Of a stretch of DNA of 64,000 bases, positions 1 to 7,412 are shown piece by piece. The stretch spans positions 1 through 64,000 of the forward strand of contig CANIBQ010000016.1 of assembly GCA_947465645.1 (NCBI GenBank), written 5' to 3'. Each line of letters opens with the position of its first letter. The stretch's first letter is position 1. Below the pieces are notes generated by a model that was not told the DNA's origin, did no database searches, and was given only the letters and a program-made list of their open reading frames with translations. A program made the translations under genes and the position numbers. This stretch comes from Acidobacteriota bacterium. GTDB lineage: Bacteria > Acidobacteriota > Vicinamibacteria > Vicinamibacterales > UBA2999.

Positions 1-1
1 C

Positions 2-574
2 CGCGGAACCGGCTCGATCATCGCCACGCCGTGCACCACGTGCCGCGGCTCCGGCCGCGTGCGGAAGGAAAAGAAGATCGGCGTCAGGATTCCCGCCGGC
101 ATCGCCACCGGCCAGCAGCTCCGAGTCAGCGGCGAGGGCGAAGCGGGGTCGTCGGGCGGCCCCTCTGGCGATCTCTACGTCGTCATCCACGTCCAGGACC
201 ACGAGTTCTTCCAGCGTGAGAACAACGATCTGTTCGTCGAGGTTCCGCTGAACTTCACCACCATCGCGCTCGGCGGCGAGATCGCGATCCCGACCCTCGA
301 AGGCGAGGAAGCCTTCGCCATACCCGAGGGGACGCAAAGCGGCGAAACCTTCAAGCTCCGCGGTCGCGGGATGCCCGACGTGAGCGGACGCGGGCGGGGC
401 GACCTTCTCGTGACCGTGAAGGTCGTCACGCCCAAGAAGCTGTCAAAGGAGCAGAAGAAGCTGCTGGAGCAGTTGGCCACGTCGCTGCCGAAGGAAAAGT
501 TTGCTCCCACGCCCGTGGGCGAGGTCGGCGACGACAAGGGCATCTTCGACCGGGTGAAGGACATCTTCGGATAA
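2..574 (+). CDS. dnaJ: DnaJ chaperone, C-terminal part (5' end outside window)
   Basis: The reading frame is open from base 2, so the gene is cut by the window edge and the J domain and most of the zinc centre are missing. The first visible residues hold the last CxxCxGxG repeat of the DnaJ zinc-finger (PCTTCRGSG). They are followed by the C-terminal substrate-binding beta domains, with typical stretches such as VRIPAGIATGQQLRVSGEGE, GDLYV, and a second barrel ending in FKLRGRGMP. DnaJ stimulates DnaK ATPase and delivers unfolded clients to it in the cytoplasm. The stop at 572-574 is followed after 3 bp by prmA, so the two are probably co-transcribed, an order common in bacteria. Family is certain; whether it is the main DnaJ or a paralogue cannot be judged without the N-terminus. 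Confidence 0.93.
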   Translation, partial: RGTGSIIATPCTTCRGSGRVRKEKKIGVRIPAGIATGQQLRVSGEGEAGSSGGPSGDLYVVIHVQDHEFFQRENNDLFVEVPLNFTTIALGGEIAIPTLEGEEAFAIPEGTQSGETFKLRGRGMPDVSGRGRGDLLVTVKVVTPKKLSKEQKKLLEQLATSLPKEKFAPTPVGEVGDDKGIFDRVKDIFG

Positions 575-577
575 CGA

Positions 578-1390
578 GTGCGCACCTGGCCGGCCCTCGA
601 GGTCACCTTCAACGATCCGGCCTCTGACGAGCTCCTCCAGGCGGCTATATCCGACTACCAGATCGCCGCCATCGAGGAAGTCGCGCCGACCACGTGGCGC
701 GTCTTCTTTCACACCCCAGACGAGCGCGACCGCGCAGCCGCTGCGCTGGCGTCAGACTTTTCCGACGGCTCGATCACCTCGTTCGACGTCGCCGATGAAG
801 ACTGGGCAGCCCGGTCGCAGGCCAGCCTTCAAGCCATTCGCGTAGGCAAGATCATCGTCGCCCCGCCCTGGGACGTCCCGGACGTCATCGTCATCCAGCC
901 GTCGATGGGGTTTGGCACCGGGCATCACGCGACCACCCGTTTGTGCCTCGCCGCATTGCAGCGGGTCGACATGGCTGGCGCACGCGTGCTGGATGTCGGC
1001 ACCGGCTCGGGGGTACTGGCGATTGCGGCGGGCGTCTTCGGCGCCACGTACGCCCTCGGAATCGACGACGATCCGGACGCCGTTCACGCCGCGCGCGAGA
1101 ACGTCGCGCTGAATGCCGCGTTGACCGTGGAGATACGGGTGGCGGATCTGCGGACCATGCCGGACGAGCGTTTCGACGTCGTGCTCGCGAACCTCACGGG
1201 TGGGCTGCTGATTCTAGCGGCCGATCGGCTCCAGGCGTTCGCAGCGCAAGCGGGACAGTTGATCCTGAGCGGGTTCATGCAGCAGGAGGAGCAGGACGTG
1301 CTCGCGGCCTTTCCGGCGTTCGACATGCGCGACCGCACCCAGGAAGACGAATGGGTGTGCGTCACGCTGATACGGGTGCGATCGAACTAA
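578..1390 (+). CDS. prmA: Ribosomal protein L11 methyltransferase
   Basis: A 270-residue class I SAM-dependent methyltransferase. The N-terminal half is a short ferredoxin-like substrate domain, then the conserved FGTGHHATT segment characteristic of PrmA (about residues 112-120), the SAM motif VLDVGTGSGVLAIAA (about 145-160) and the NLTGG motif where this family has an N-[LI]-x(2) active-site loop. PrmA trimethylates several amino groups of L11 in the large ribosomal subunit. The start is a GTG 3 bp after the dnaJ stop; no ATG lies close by. Length is slightly shorter than the usual 280-300 residues, mostly in the N-terminal domain. The normal neighbour rsmE is also present but lies 1.3 kb downstream and inverted. 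Confidence 0.9.
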   Translation: MRTWPALEVTFNDPASDELLQAAISDYQIAAIEEVAPTTWRVFFHTPDERDRAAAALASDFSDGSITSFDVADEDWAARSQASLQAIRVGKIIVAPPWDVPDVIVIQPSMGFGTGHHATTRLCLAALQRVDMAGARVLDVGTGSGVLAIAAGVFGATYALGIDDDPDAVHAARENVALNAALTVEIRVADLRTMPDERFDVVLANLTGGLLILAADRLQAFAAQAGQLILSGFMQQEEQDVLAAFPAFDMRDRTQEDEWVCVTLIRVRSN

Positions 1391-1454
1391 CGCTGCTCGG
1401 TGCGATCGTTCTGCGATGTCGGTGCGACCGGCGTGCCGTTCGTCGGTGCTTTAC

Positions 1455-1469
1455 CGACGATGTAGGATG
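1455..1469 (+). promoter_or_regulatory. Putative promoter core, copy 1
   Basis: The 15-mer CGACGATGTAGGATG contains a -10-like TAGGAT 11 nt before the ATG of the unknown gene at 1480. The same 15-mer with one change occurs before the coiled-coil gene at 2331-2345. No convincing -35 box is seen. Inferred from duplication and position only. Confidence 0.35.
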
Positions 1470-1479
1470 CCCCGCTTTG

Positions 1480-2004
1480 ATGAACTATGGGGCACTGAAC
1501 CTCGCTGAGCGCGACGTGCTCGGAAGCAACAACCGAGCCCTCCCACCAGCCGAGCATCATGTTGTCGTCGCTTGGTACGAGACGGCGGCGCAGCTCGCCT
1601 GGACGAGAACCACGGGCTTGGCGAATGTGCGTCTGGGTGACCGTCCTGGTTCGTGGCAGGTACCACCTGAGATCTCGTCTGCTCGTCATCTGTTGCTGCG
1701 CACGCACCGCCGAGTCGTAGCCCCAGGGTTGTTTCGTCTCCGCTCTCCCGGCTACCGCGTCTTCACGGCAACCGACTTATTGCGCAGCGGTTATCCGGGT
1801 ACGGCGGGTGGCGAAATCTACGCGGTTTTCGAAGTTGATGAAGATTCGACGTACGCGGGGCGCCGCTGGGACGGTTCTGTCTTGATGCGCGTCCTCAATG
1901 AATTCGAGCGGCGAGGCAATTATGGCGCAACGGCCAATCTCGGGCGCCGGTCGGCAGATCCACGCGTGCTCAGCCTTCGCGACCTCTTGAAAGCACTCAA
2001 GTAG
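1480..2004 (+). CDS. Hypothetical protein, 174 aa
   Basis: I do not recognise this family. The ATG at 1480 is chosen because it follows a -10-like TAGGAT by 11 nt. Upstream in-frame codons have no start signal and overlap prmA in another frame. The protein is mixed alpha/beta without membrane segments or signal peptide. Notable stretches are RHLLLRTHRRVVAPGLFRL and a central EIYAVFEV strand, with a basic C-terminus. Composition is less GC-rich than the flanking housekeeping genes and rare codons such as TTA appear, consistent with an acquired gene. It sits alone between prmA and a coiled-coil gene, in a spot where rsmE would normally follow prmA. No function is proposed. Confidence 0.6.
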   Translation: MNYGALNLAERDVLGSNNRALPPAEHHVVVAWYETAAQLAWTRTTGLANVRLGDRPGSWQVPPEISSARHLLLRTHRRVVAPGLFRLRSPGYRVFTATDLLRSGYPGTAGGEIYAVFEVDEDSTYAGRRWDGSVLMRVLNEFERRGNYGATANLGRRSADPRVLSLRDLLKALK

Positions 2005-2330
2005 TTCCGCGCCGCACTTAGGATGGGCTCGTTTGAATTAGCGGCCGACCTCGCCCACTAGTCAATCGCGCTCAGGAACACGGCCATACGCTCCTAATCG
2101 CGTTGTGAGGCGTGGTTTGTCAAAGGCATGATCACCCAGATCGAGACGGGATTCGAAGCAATGCGTCGTGACTTCGGAACGGTGCGCGTCTGCGCGGACT
2201 GATGATTGGTTGCACTTTCTTCACCATCGCGCGCGCACGAGCGCTGCAGTTGTTGAAAGCAACGACGCCATCCATCGCCGAATGCCCCGAGTTTATTGGC
2301 GGCGGTTGACGGCATTCCGCGTGCATGAGT
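2005..2330. other. Non-coding stretch with a decayed reading frame
   Basis: This 326-bp stretch between the unknown gene and the coiled-coil gene contains no convincing gene. It holds one short fragment (2128-2202), described separately, and is relatively AT-rich for the window. No terminator-like hairpin or repeat family seen elsewhere in the window was found here. Confidence 0.5.
2128..2202 (+). pseudogene. Possible remnant of a coiled-coil gene
   Basis: An ATG opens a 24-codon frame beginning MITQIETGFEAMRRDFGTV before a TGA. The I-x-x-I-x-x-x-F-x-x-M-x-x-x-F spacing and the RRDF motif resemble the small coiled-coil proteins of the type encoded just downstream at 2355. I read it as a truncated or decayed relative, but it is too short to be sure and could be chance. 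Confidence 0.3.
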
Positions 2331-2345
2331 CGACGATGTAGAATG
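2331..2345 (+). promoter_or_regulatory. Putative promoter core, copy 2
   Basis: The 15-mer CGACGATGTAGAATG holds a -10-like TAGAAT, 10 nt before the ATG at 2355. It matches 14 of 15 bases of the sequence before the gene at 1480, suggesting both island genes carry the same promoter type. Confidence 0.4.
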
Positions 2346-2354
2346 GCGCGCCGA

Positions 2355-2735
2355 ATGAGTCTGACCGCACAGATAAGCACGCTCGATGGCCGCGTCGAGC
2401 GCATTGAAGTGCGCCTGGAGGGCGTTGAAGGACGCCTCGAACGCGTTGAAGAACGTGTCGAGAGCCTCGAAGGCAAACTCCACCGCTTCGAAGTCAAGGT
2501 TGACGAACGCTTCGATCAGGTCGACGCCAAGTTCGCCAGAGTCGACGAGCGTTTCGACGATATGCGCGGGTACGCCGAAGTGTTAACGGAGGCGATGCGC
2601 AGCGATTTCAGGAACCTGTACGACCTGGTATTCGCGCATATGCAGGAAACCAACGCGCGGCTCAATGATCAGCAGGCGGATCATCAATCCCTTGAGCGCC
2701 GGGTTACTGTCCTCGAAGCACCCCGAAAGAGCTAG
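2355..2735 (+). CDS. Small coiled-coil protein
   Basis: A 126-residue protein that is almost entirely a heptad-repeat helix: it begins MSLTAQISTLDGRVERIE, continues with repeated x-VE-x-RLE-x-VE units, then FDxVDxKFxRVDERFDDM. A final helix ends VTVLE. No enzyme motif, signal peptide or membrane helix is present. The ATG at 2355 is preferred over the in-frame ATG at 2325 because a TAGAAT box lies between them. Proteins of this kind are common orphan genes in many phyla and are often called hypothetical. They probably form rod-like oligomers, but no partner is known. Its stop is 1 bp from the convergent rsmE stop. It may have arrived together with the upstream island gene, since both share a promoter motif. 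Confidence 0.7.
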   Translation: MSLTAQISTLDGRVERIEVRLEGVEGRLERVEERVESLEGKLHRFEVKVDERFDQVDAKFARVDERFDDMRGYAEVLTEAMRSDFRNLYDLVFAHMQETNARLNDQQADHQSLERRVTVLEAPRKS

Positions 2736-2736
2736 C

Positions 2737-3486
2737 TTAGAGTTCCTTCCAGGTCGCAAAGAGCGCGGTCAGCGCCACCAGCGCCATGGCATCTGCCCTG
2801 AGCGTGGGCGACCGGAGCGTCACCAGCCGGCACGCGGTGGCGCCCAGCGTCACTTCCTCTGGTGTCCACCCTCCTTCCGGACCGATGACGACGGTGGCTT
2901 CGCGCGGAGCGGATAGGTTCAGCTCGGACAGCGAGGCGGCGTCGGCTGAAGCAGCCGGCTCGACGAACATCAGGCCAGGGTCGGGGAGGGTCAGGGCGGT
3001 CAGCGCAGATGGAACCGCGTCAAAGGTAATGGGCTCGCGAACGTCGGGGACCGATGCCCTTCCGCACTGCTTGGCCGACGACACGGCGATCCGCTGCCAC
3101 CTGTCGCGCCGCCGGCCGCGTTGGAGCGCCGCCAGGCTGACTTCGGTGCGGGCCGAGACGATCGGCTGGATGGCGGCGACGCCCATCATCACGGCGTCCC
3201 GGACGACGTCGTCCATCTTGTCGCCTTTGAGCACCGCCTGCGCCAGGGTCACCGCGATGCGCGCTTCCGCGGCAGCCGCGGGACGCGCGGCGCCCACGGC
3301 GACCAGCACCTCGCTCTTCCCTGCCTTCTCCACCAGCGCGTCGAATTCGTGGCCGCGGCCGTCGAACACCCGAATGGCCGCGCCCACCTTGAGCCGCAGC
3401 ACGCGCGTCAGGTGCTGCCCCTCTTCATCAGGCAGCGCGGTCACGCCGCCTGCACGGGCGGCAGGGGCATAGAAGCGGGGATTCAC
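2737..3486 (-). CDS. rsmE: 16S rRNA m3U1498 methyltransferase
   Basis: A 249-residue SPOUT-class methyltransferase. The N-terminal PUA-like part starts NPRFYAP and includes the family LTRVLRLKVG segment. The C-terminal knot has VVIGPEGGWTPEE, followed by a basic loop and LRADAMALVAL, the SAM-binding trefoil of RsmE. It methylates N3 of U1498 in helix 44 of 16S rRNA. The start is GTG, and a perfect TATAAT lies only 6 nt before it, so the mRNA is probably leaderless. It is divergent from the MOSC gene. In many genomes rsmE directly follows prmA; here it is inverted and separated by about 1.3 kb of accessory DNA. Confidence 0.92.
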   Translation of the reverse strand: MNPRFYAPAARAGGVTALPDEEGQHLTRVLRLKVGAAIRVFDGRGHEFDALVEKAGKSEVLVAVGAARPAAAAEARIAVTLAQAVLKGDKMDDVVRDAVMMGVAAIQPIVSARTEVSLAALQRGRRRDRWQRIAVSSAKQCGRASVPDVREPITFDAVPSALTALTLPDPGLMFVEPAASADAASLSELNLSAPREATVVIGPEGGWTPEEVTLGATACRLVTLRSPTLRADAMALVALTALFATWKEL

Positions 3487-3492
3487 GCCGCG

Positions 3493-3498
3493 ATTATA
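3493..3498 (-). promoter_or_regulatory. -10 box TATAAT of rsmE (leaderless type)
   Basis: Perfect TATAAT on the minus strand with 6 nt (CGCGGC) to the GTG start of rsmE. Transcription would begin at or within a base of the start codon, and no ribosome-binding site could fit. A clear -35 box is not seen. Confidence 0.6.
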
Positions 3499-3521
3499 GA
3501 GGGCGCTATCCTTTTGACTAC

Positions 3522-3989
3522 ATGCCTGACGCGACGGTGCACTCGATCAATGTTTCAGACGGCGGCGTTCCGAAGCGTCCGTGGCGCTCCGCGTGGGTGG
3601 ATGCCAACGGCGTCGAAGGCGACCGGCAGCGCAACCTGCGCGTCCACGGCGGGCCGAACCGCGCCGTGGCGATCTACTCACTGGAGCTGATCGAGTCGCT
3701 CCAGGCGGAGGGGCATCCAATCGAGCCCGGGACGATCGGGGAGAATCTGACGTTCACGGGCATCGACTGGTCGCTGATGGTGCCGGGAGCGCGGGTGACG
3801 ATTGGCGAGGTCGAACTGGAGCTCACGGCCTACGCGGCTCCCTGCACGCAGATCGCCGGCTCGTTCGCCGACGGCCGCATGACGCGCGTGTCGCAGAAGG
3901 TGCATCCAGGCTGGAGCCGCCTGTACGCGAAGGTGTTGCACGAAGGACGCATCGCCACCGGCGACAAGATATCTCTCACGCGAACCTGA
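3522..3989 (+). CDS. MOSC domain protein
   Basis: A 155-residue stand-alone MOSC (molybdenum cofactor sulfurase C-terminal) domain. It has the GVEGDR start of the core, NLRVHGGPNRAVAIYS, GTIGENLTF and the conserved cysteine in YAAPCTQI. MOSC proteins bind molybdenum cofactor, and some take part in reducing N-hydroxylated compounds or in persulfide chemistry. The length matches single-domain YiiM-like proteins. The ATG follows a -10-like TATCCT by 9 nt, with no Shine-Dalgarno sequence. It is divergent from rsmE, and its stop codon lies inside the probable -35 region of the kinase gene downstream. The precise substrate cannot be told from sequence. Confidence 0.85.
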   Translation: MPDATVHSINVSDGGVPKRPWRSAWVDANGVEGDRQRNLRVHGGPNRAVAIYSLELIESLQAEGHPIEPGTIGENLTFTGIDWSLMVPGARVTIGEVELELTAYAAPCTQIAGSFADGRMTRVSQKVHPGWSRLYAKVLHEGRIATGDKISLTRT

Positions 3990-4012
3990 CAAGGTTCGCG
4001 CCACGCTATAAT
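3986..4012 (+). promoter_or_regulatory. Promoter of the kinase gene (leaderless type)
   Basis: CTGACA, 15 bp spacer, then a perfect TATAAT at 4007-4012. The GTG start of the kinase begins 6 nt later at 4019, so the transcript should start at or next to the start codon. The -35 box overlaps the TGA stop of the MOSC gene. Confidence 0.65.
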
Positions 4013-4018
4013 CCGCTC

Positions 4019-4996
4019 GTGTTCTTTCGCGGTCAGACGATCGGCAAATACCGCATCCTCTCTCCACTCGGCAGCGGCGGCTTCGGCAGCGTGTACCTGG
4101 CCGAAGACACCTGGATCGACAAGAAAGTCGCCCTCAAGGTCCCCCACAAGCAGAACCTCGACTTCAGCGAGATGGTGAAGGAGCCGCGCCTTCTCGCCTC
4201 GATGAGCCATCCCAACATCGTCACGGTGCTGACCGCCGAGCGGCAGGACGACGTGTTTTTCATCGTGATGGAGTACGTGACGGGCGAGACGCTCGAGCAG
4301 CTCATCATGCGCGAGGGAGCGCTCGACGTGACGCGCGCGCTCGACTTCACCTGCCAGATCTGCAACGCCGTGGACCACGCGCATCGCGCCGGCATCCTGC
4401 ACCGCGACCTGCGACCCGGCAACATGCTGGTCACCGAGAACGGGATGCTCAAGGTCACCGACTTCGGCACCTCGAGATTTCTCGAGATCGCCGCGCACGG
4501 CACCACCGTGATCGGCAGCCCGCCGTACATGGCGCCCGAGCAGTTTCACGGCAAGGCGGTGTTCGCGAGCGACGTCTATTCCGTGGGCGTGACGATGTAC
4601 CAGATGCTCACCGGGTCGCTCCCCTACGACACGCCGGCGCCGGCCGACATCGAGCGGCTGATGCGGGGCGAGCTGATTACGGCGCCCCGGCTCAAGAACC
4701 CCAAGATTCCCAGGGCGATCAGCGACATCGTGCTCAAATCGCTCTCCGCCGACCCGAATGCACGGTACCAGCGTGCGTCCGAGCTGCTGGACGCGGTGCT
4801 CGGGGCGCGCGAACCCGCCCCACGGAAGGCGGCGAGGACGAGCGCGGTGGTGCCCATCGCCGACGAGCAGGCGTCCGACATCCAGGCCCGCCTCCGCGCC
4901 AGGGACACGCCGCAAACTGCCCGCTTCTGCTGGCACTGCCGCAAGCCACTCCCCGCCCGCACCGCCAAGTGTCCGTTCTGTAACGAATCACAGTAG
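4019..4996 (+). CDS. Serine/threonine protein kinase with C-terminal zinc ribbon
   Basis: A 325-residue Hanks-type kinase. The glycine loop GSGGFGSV is at about residues 18-25 and the ATP lysine is in VALKV (K40). The catalytic loop reads HRDLRPGN in place of the usual HRDLKPEN, then come DFGTS and SPPYMAPEQ. After the kinase core (to about residue 255) a linker leads to a C-terminal CWHC-x(10)-CPFC zinc ribbon. There is no transmembrane segment or extracellular sensor, so it is a soluble enzyme, unlike PASTA-type kinases. The GTG start is set by the TATAAT box 6 nt before it; a longer frame upstream would overlap the MOSC gene and is rejected. Substrate unknown. The change of Lys to Arg in the catalytic loop is unusual, but the catalytic Asp and Asn are kept. 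Confidence 0.88.
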   Translation: MFFRGQTIGKYRILSPLGSGGFGSVYLAEDTWIDKKVALKVPHKQNLDFSEMVKEPRLLASMSHPNIVTVLTAERQDDVFFIVMEYVTGETLEQLIMREGALDVTRALDFTCQICNAVDHAHRAGILHRDLRPGNMLVTENGMLKVTDFGTSRFLEIAAHGTTVIGSPPYMAPEQFHGKAVFASDVYSVGVTMYQMLTGSLPYDTPAPADIERLMRGELITAPRLKNPKIPRAISDIVLKSLSADPNARYQRASELLDAVLGAREPAPRKAARTSAVVPIADEQASDIQARLRARDTPQTARFCWHCRKPLPARTAKCPFCNESQ

Positions 4997-5051
4997 GCCC
5001 TCGGCTCTGGGCTCTGGCCAAAGCCGAAAGCCGAGAGCCCAAAGCCCCAGA
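4997..5051. repeat. GGGCTYTG word repeat, hairpin form
   Basis: The spacer after the kinase is built from the words GGCTCTG, AAAGCC and GAGAGCC in both orientations, so it can fold on itself (GGCTCTGGGCTCTGG against CCAGAGCC-like words). The same words occur inside leuS (17421-17456) and at the 3' end of the acyltransferase gene (19826-19858). Confidence 0.6.
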
Positions 5052-5105
5052 GTTGTCGCGCTGACATTGGGGGTTTGCCCGGAGCCCTGCTAGGATCAAG
5101 ACACG

Positions 5106-5179
5106 CCCAACTACCAAGCCGCCAACTCCCAAATGACTTGGGTAACGCGTTGGCAGTTGCGGGGTTGGGAATTGGGAGT
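5106..5179. repeat. CCAACT/TTGGCAGTTG inverted word repeat
   Basis: Left part contains CCAACT and CCAACTCCCAA words; right part contains TTGGCAGTTG and TTGGGAATTGGGAG, partly complementary, giving a hairpin between the kinase and the aminotransferase genes. The final GGGAG serves as a plausible ribosome-binding site for the gene at 5185. Related words occur at 22266-22329. Confidence 0.55.
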
Positions 5180-5184
5180 TTGAG

Positions 5185-6147
5185 ATGGCTTTTCCGGGCA
5201 CCGGCAAGATCTGGATGAACGGGACGTTTGTGGACTGGAAAGACGCCAACATCCACATCGCGTCCCACATCGTGCACTACGGCAGCGGCGTCTTCGAGGG
5301 CGCCCGGTGCTACGACACCAAGAACGGGCCCGCGTGCTTCAGGCTGGACGCGCATATGAAGCGGCTGTTCGACTCGGCGCGCATCTACCGGATGGAATCG
5401 CCGTACGACCAGCAGACGCTCAGCGACGCGATCGTCGAGCTGATCCAGGTCAACAAGCTCCGCGCCTGCTACATCCGGCCGCTGATGTACCGCGGATACG
5501 ACTCGCTCGGCGTCAACCCGCTCCCCTGCCCCGTGGACGTGGCGCTGATGGTGTGGGAGTGGCCCGCCTACTTCACCAAGGAAGCGATCGAGGAAGGCAT
5601 CGACGTCAAGATCGCGACGTGGGCCCGCAACGCGCCCAACACGACGCCGGCGATGGCCAAGAGCGTCGCCAACTACGCCAACGCACAGTTGATCAAGATG
5701 GAAGCAATCGCCGACGGCTACGCCGAGGGGATCGCCCTCGATACACAGGGCAACCTGAGCGAAGGCAGCGGCCAGAACGTGTTTGTCGTCCGCGAGGGGA
5801 CGATCTACACGCCGCCGATCGGCAACTCGGTGCTGTCAGGCATCACCAGAGACTGCGTCCTCACGCTGGCGCGCGACCTCGGGTTCGAGGTGCGCGAGCA
5901 GACGCTGCCCCGCGAGATGCTCTATATCGCCGACGAAGTGTTCTTCGTGGGCACGGCCGTCGAAGTGACGCCCATCAGGACCGTGGACCGGGTCAAGGTC
6001 GGCCGGGGGAGCCGCGGACCGGTGACGGAAGCGATTCAGCAGCGCTTCTTCCAGATCGTGCGCGGAGATGCGCCAGATACGCACGGCTGGCTGCAATTCG
6101 TGAACAGCCCCGCTGCCACCGCCACCGGAGCCGCCAAGAGCCGATAG
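5185..6147 (+). CDS. ilvE: Branched-chain amino acid aminotransferase
   Basis: A 320-residue fold-type IV PLP enzyme. It starts KIWMNGTFVDWKDANIHI, has HYGSGVFEGARCY, the PLP lysine in the NYANAQLIKMEA stretch, then the LDTQGNLSEGSGQNVFVV and FFVGTAVEVTPI signatures of IlvE. It interconverts leucine, isoleucine and valine with their 2-oxo acids, using glutamate and 2-oxoglutarate, in the cytoplasm. The ATG has GGGAG 8-9 nt upstream, which lies at the end of a repeat element. The length is slightly longer than the usual 300-310 because of an Ala-rich C-terminal tail. pilT follows after 9 bp. Confidence 0.9.
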   Translation: MAFPGTGKIWMNGTFVDWKDANIHIASHIVHYGSGVFEGARCYDTKNGPACFRLDAHMKRLFDSARIYRMESPYDQQTLSDAIVELIQVNKLRACYIRPLMYRGYDSLGVNPLPCPVDVALMVWEWPAYFTKEAIEEGIDVKIATWARNAPNTTPAMAKSVANYANAQLIKMEAIADGYAEGIALDTQGNLSEGSGQNVFVVREGTIYTPPIGNSVLSGITRDCVLTLARDLGFEVREQTLPREMLYIADEVFFVGTAVEVTPIRTVDRVKVGRGSRGPVTEAIQQRFFQIVRGDAPDTHGWLQFVNSPAATATGAAKSR

Positions 6148-6156
6148 ACTGAGGGC

Positions 6157-7305
6157 ATGCATGTCAACGACCTCCTGAAGATTGCGGTCGAGGGAGGCGC
6201 CTCGGATCTCCATCTGAAGGTCGGCAGCTACCCGATGATGCGGGTGCGCGGCCAGCTCGTGCCCGCCAAGGAAGACAAGCGGCTCGAGCACGAAGACATG
6301 CTGGCAATCGCGGCGGCGGTGCTGCCGACCGCCCACCGCGAGAAGTTCAAGGACAACCACGAGGTGGACCTCGCGTACAGCGTGGCCGGCCTCGGCCGGT
6401 TCCGGTGCAACACCTTTCAGCAGCGCGGCACGATCGGGATGATCTTCCGCGTGATCCCGATGAAGGTCGCCACGATCGACGACCTGGCGCTGCCCCAGGT
6501 CCTGAAGAAAATCGCCTCGGAAGAGCGCGGGCTGGTGCTGGTGACGGGCACCACCGGCAGCGGCAAGAGCACGACGCTGGCGGCCATGATCGACGAAATA
6601 AATTCGTCGCGCACATGCCACGTCATGACGGTCGAGGACCCGATCGAATACCTGCACCGCGACAACCGGTCGATCATCAACCAGCGGGAGATCGGCGTTG
6701 ACACCAATTCCTTCTCGCACGCGTTGCGCAGCGCCCTGCGGCAGGATCCCGATGTCATCCTCGTCGGCGAGATGCGCGACTTCGAGACGATCGAAACGGC
6801 GCTCCTCGCGGCCGAAACGGGCCACCTGGTGTTTTCGACGCTGCACACCCTCGACGCCACCGAGACGATCAACCGCATCATCGCCGTCTTTCCGCCCCAC
6901 CAGCAGAAGCAGATCCGCATCCAGCTCGCCAGCGTGCTCAAGGCGGTCATCTCGCAGAGGCTCATCCCGAAGACCGACGGCAAGGGGCGCGCGCCGGCGG
7001 TCGAAGTGCTGATCAGCACCGCCTTCATCCGCGACTGCATCATGGACAAGGAGAAGACGCACCTGATCCACGGCGCGATCGCGCAGGGCACGTCCCAGTA
7101 CGGGATGCAGACCTTCGATCAGTCGATCTTCTATCTCTTCTCGCAGAACCTCATCTCCTACGAGGAGGCGCTCCGCTGGGCGTCGAACGTGGACGAGTTC
7201 AAGCTGAAGGTGCAGGGCATCTCGACGACCGCCGACATGGCGCGCGACCAGATGGCCAGCGTCCAGCACGGCGCGACGCCAGAGATCACTCGCTACGGCA
7301 GTTAG
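6157..7305 (+). CDS. pilT: Type IV pilus retraction ATPase PilT
   Basis: A 382-residue PilT. It has the N-terminal ASDLHLKVG element, a Walker A GTTGSGKST (about residue 133), the Asp box TVEDPIEYLH, Walker B VILVGEMRD and the His box TGHLVFSTLHT. The AIRNLIRE-like C-terminal element is less clear. The hexamer powers retraction of type IV pili at the inner face of the cytoplasmic membrane, giving twitching motility. A -10-like TAGACT ends 6 nt before the ATG, overlapping the aminotransferase stop, so it may have its own leaderless promoter as well as readthrough. No other pilus genes are in the window. Confidence 0.92.
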   Translation: MHVNDLLKIAVEGGASDLHLKVGSYPMMRVRGQLVPAKEDKRLEHEDMLAIAAAVLPTAHREKFKDNHEVDLAYSVAGLGRFRCNTFQQRGTIGMIFRVIPMKVATIDDLALPQVLKKIASEERGLVLVTGTTGSGKSTTLAAMIDEINSSRTCHVMTVEDPIEYLHRDNRSIINQREIGVDTNSFSHALRSALRQDPDVILVGEMRDFETIETALLAAETGHLVFSTLHTLDATETINRIIAVFPPHQQKQIRIQLASVLKAVISQRLIPKTDGKGRAPAVEVLISTAFIRDCIMDKEKTHLIHGAIAQGTSQYGMQTFDQSIFYLFSQNLISYEEALRWASNVDEFKLKVQGISTTADMARDQMASVQHGATPEITRYGS

Positions 7306-7323
7306 AGCCTCCGCCTCTTACAA

Positions 7324-7389
7324 GCCACAGAGTCACAGAGACACAGAGACTTTCCAAGATAGAACTCTGTGACTCTGTGTCTCTGTGGC
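7324..7389. repeat. CACAGAG word hairpin
   Basis: Two 25-nt arms (7324-7348 and 7365-7389) made of CACAGAG/CTCTGTG words pair with 23 of 25 positions, around a 16-nt loop. It lies between pilT and recX. It could end pilT transcripts, but there is no U tract. Confidence 0.8.
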
Positions 7390-7400
7390 CCGTGTCGTCG

Positions 7401-7406
7401 TAAACT
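7401..7406 (+). promoter_or_regulatory. -10-like box TAAACT of recX
   Basis: TAAACT ends 6 nt before the ATG of recX (spacer GCTTAG), the same geometry as the kinase and rsmE promoters, suggesting a leaderless transcript. Confidence 0.45.
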
Positions 7407-7412
7407 GCTTAG

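Noticed and set aside
1387..1707. Minus-strand frame of 106 codons over the unknown island gene
   Set aside because: No start signal, basic low-quality composition; the plus-strand frame has a promoter-like box and better protein character.
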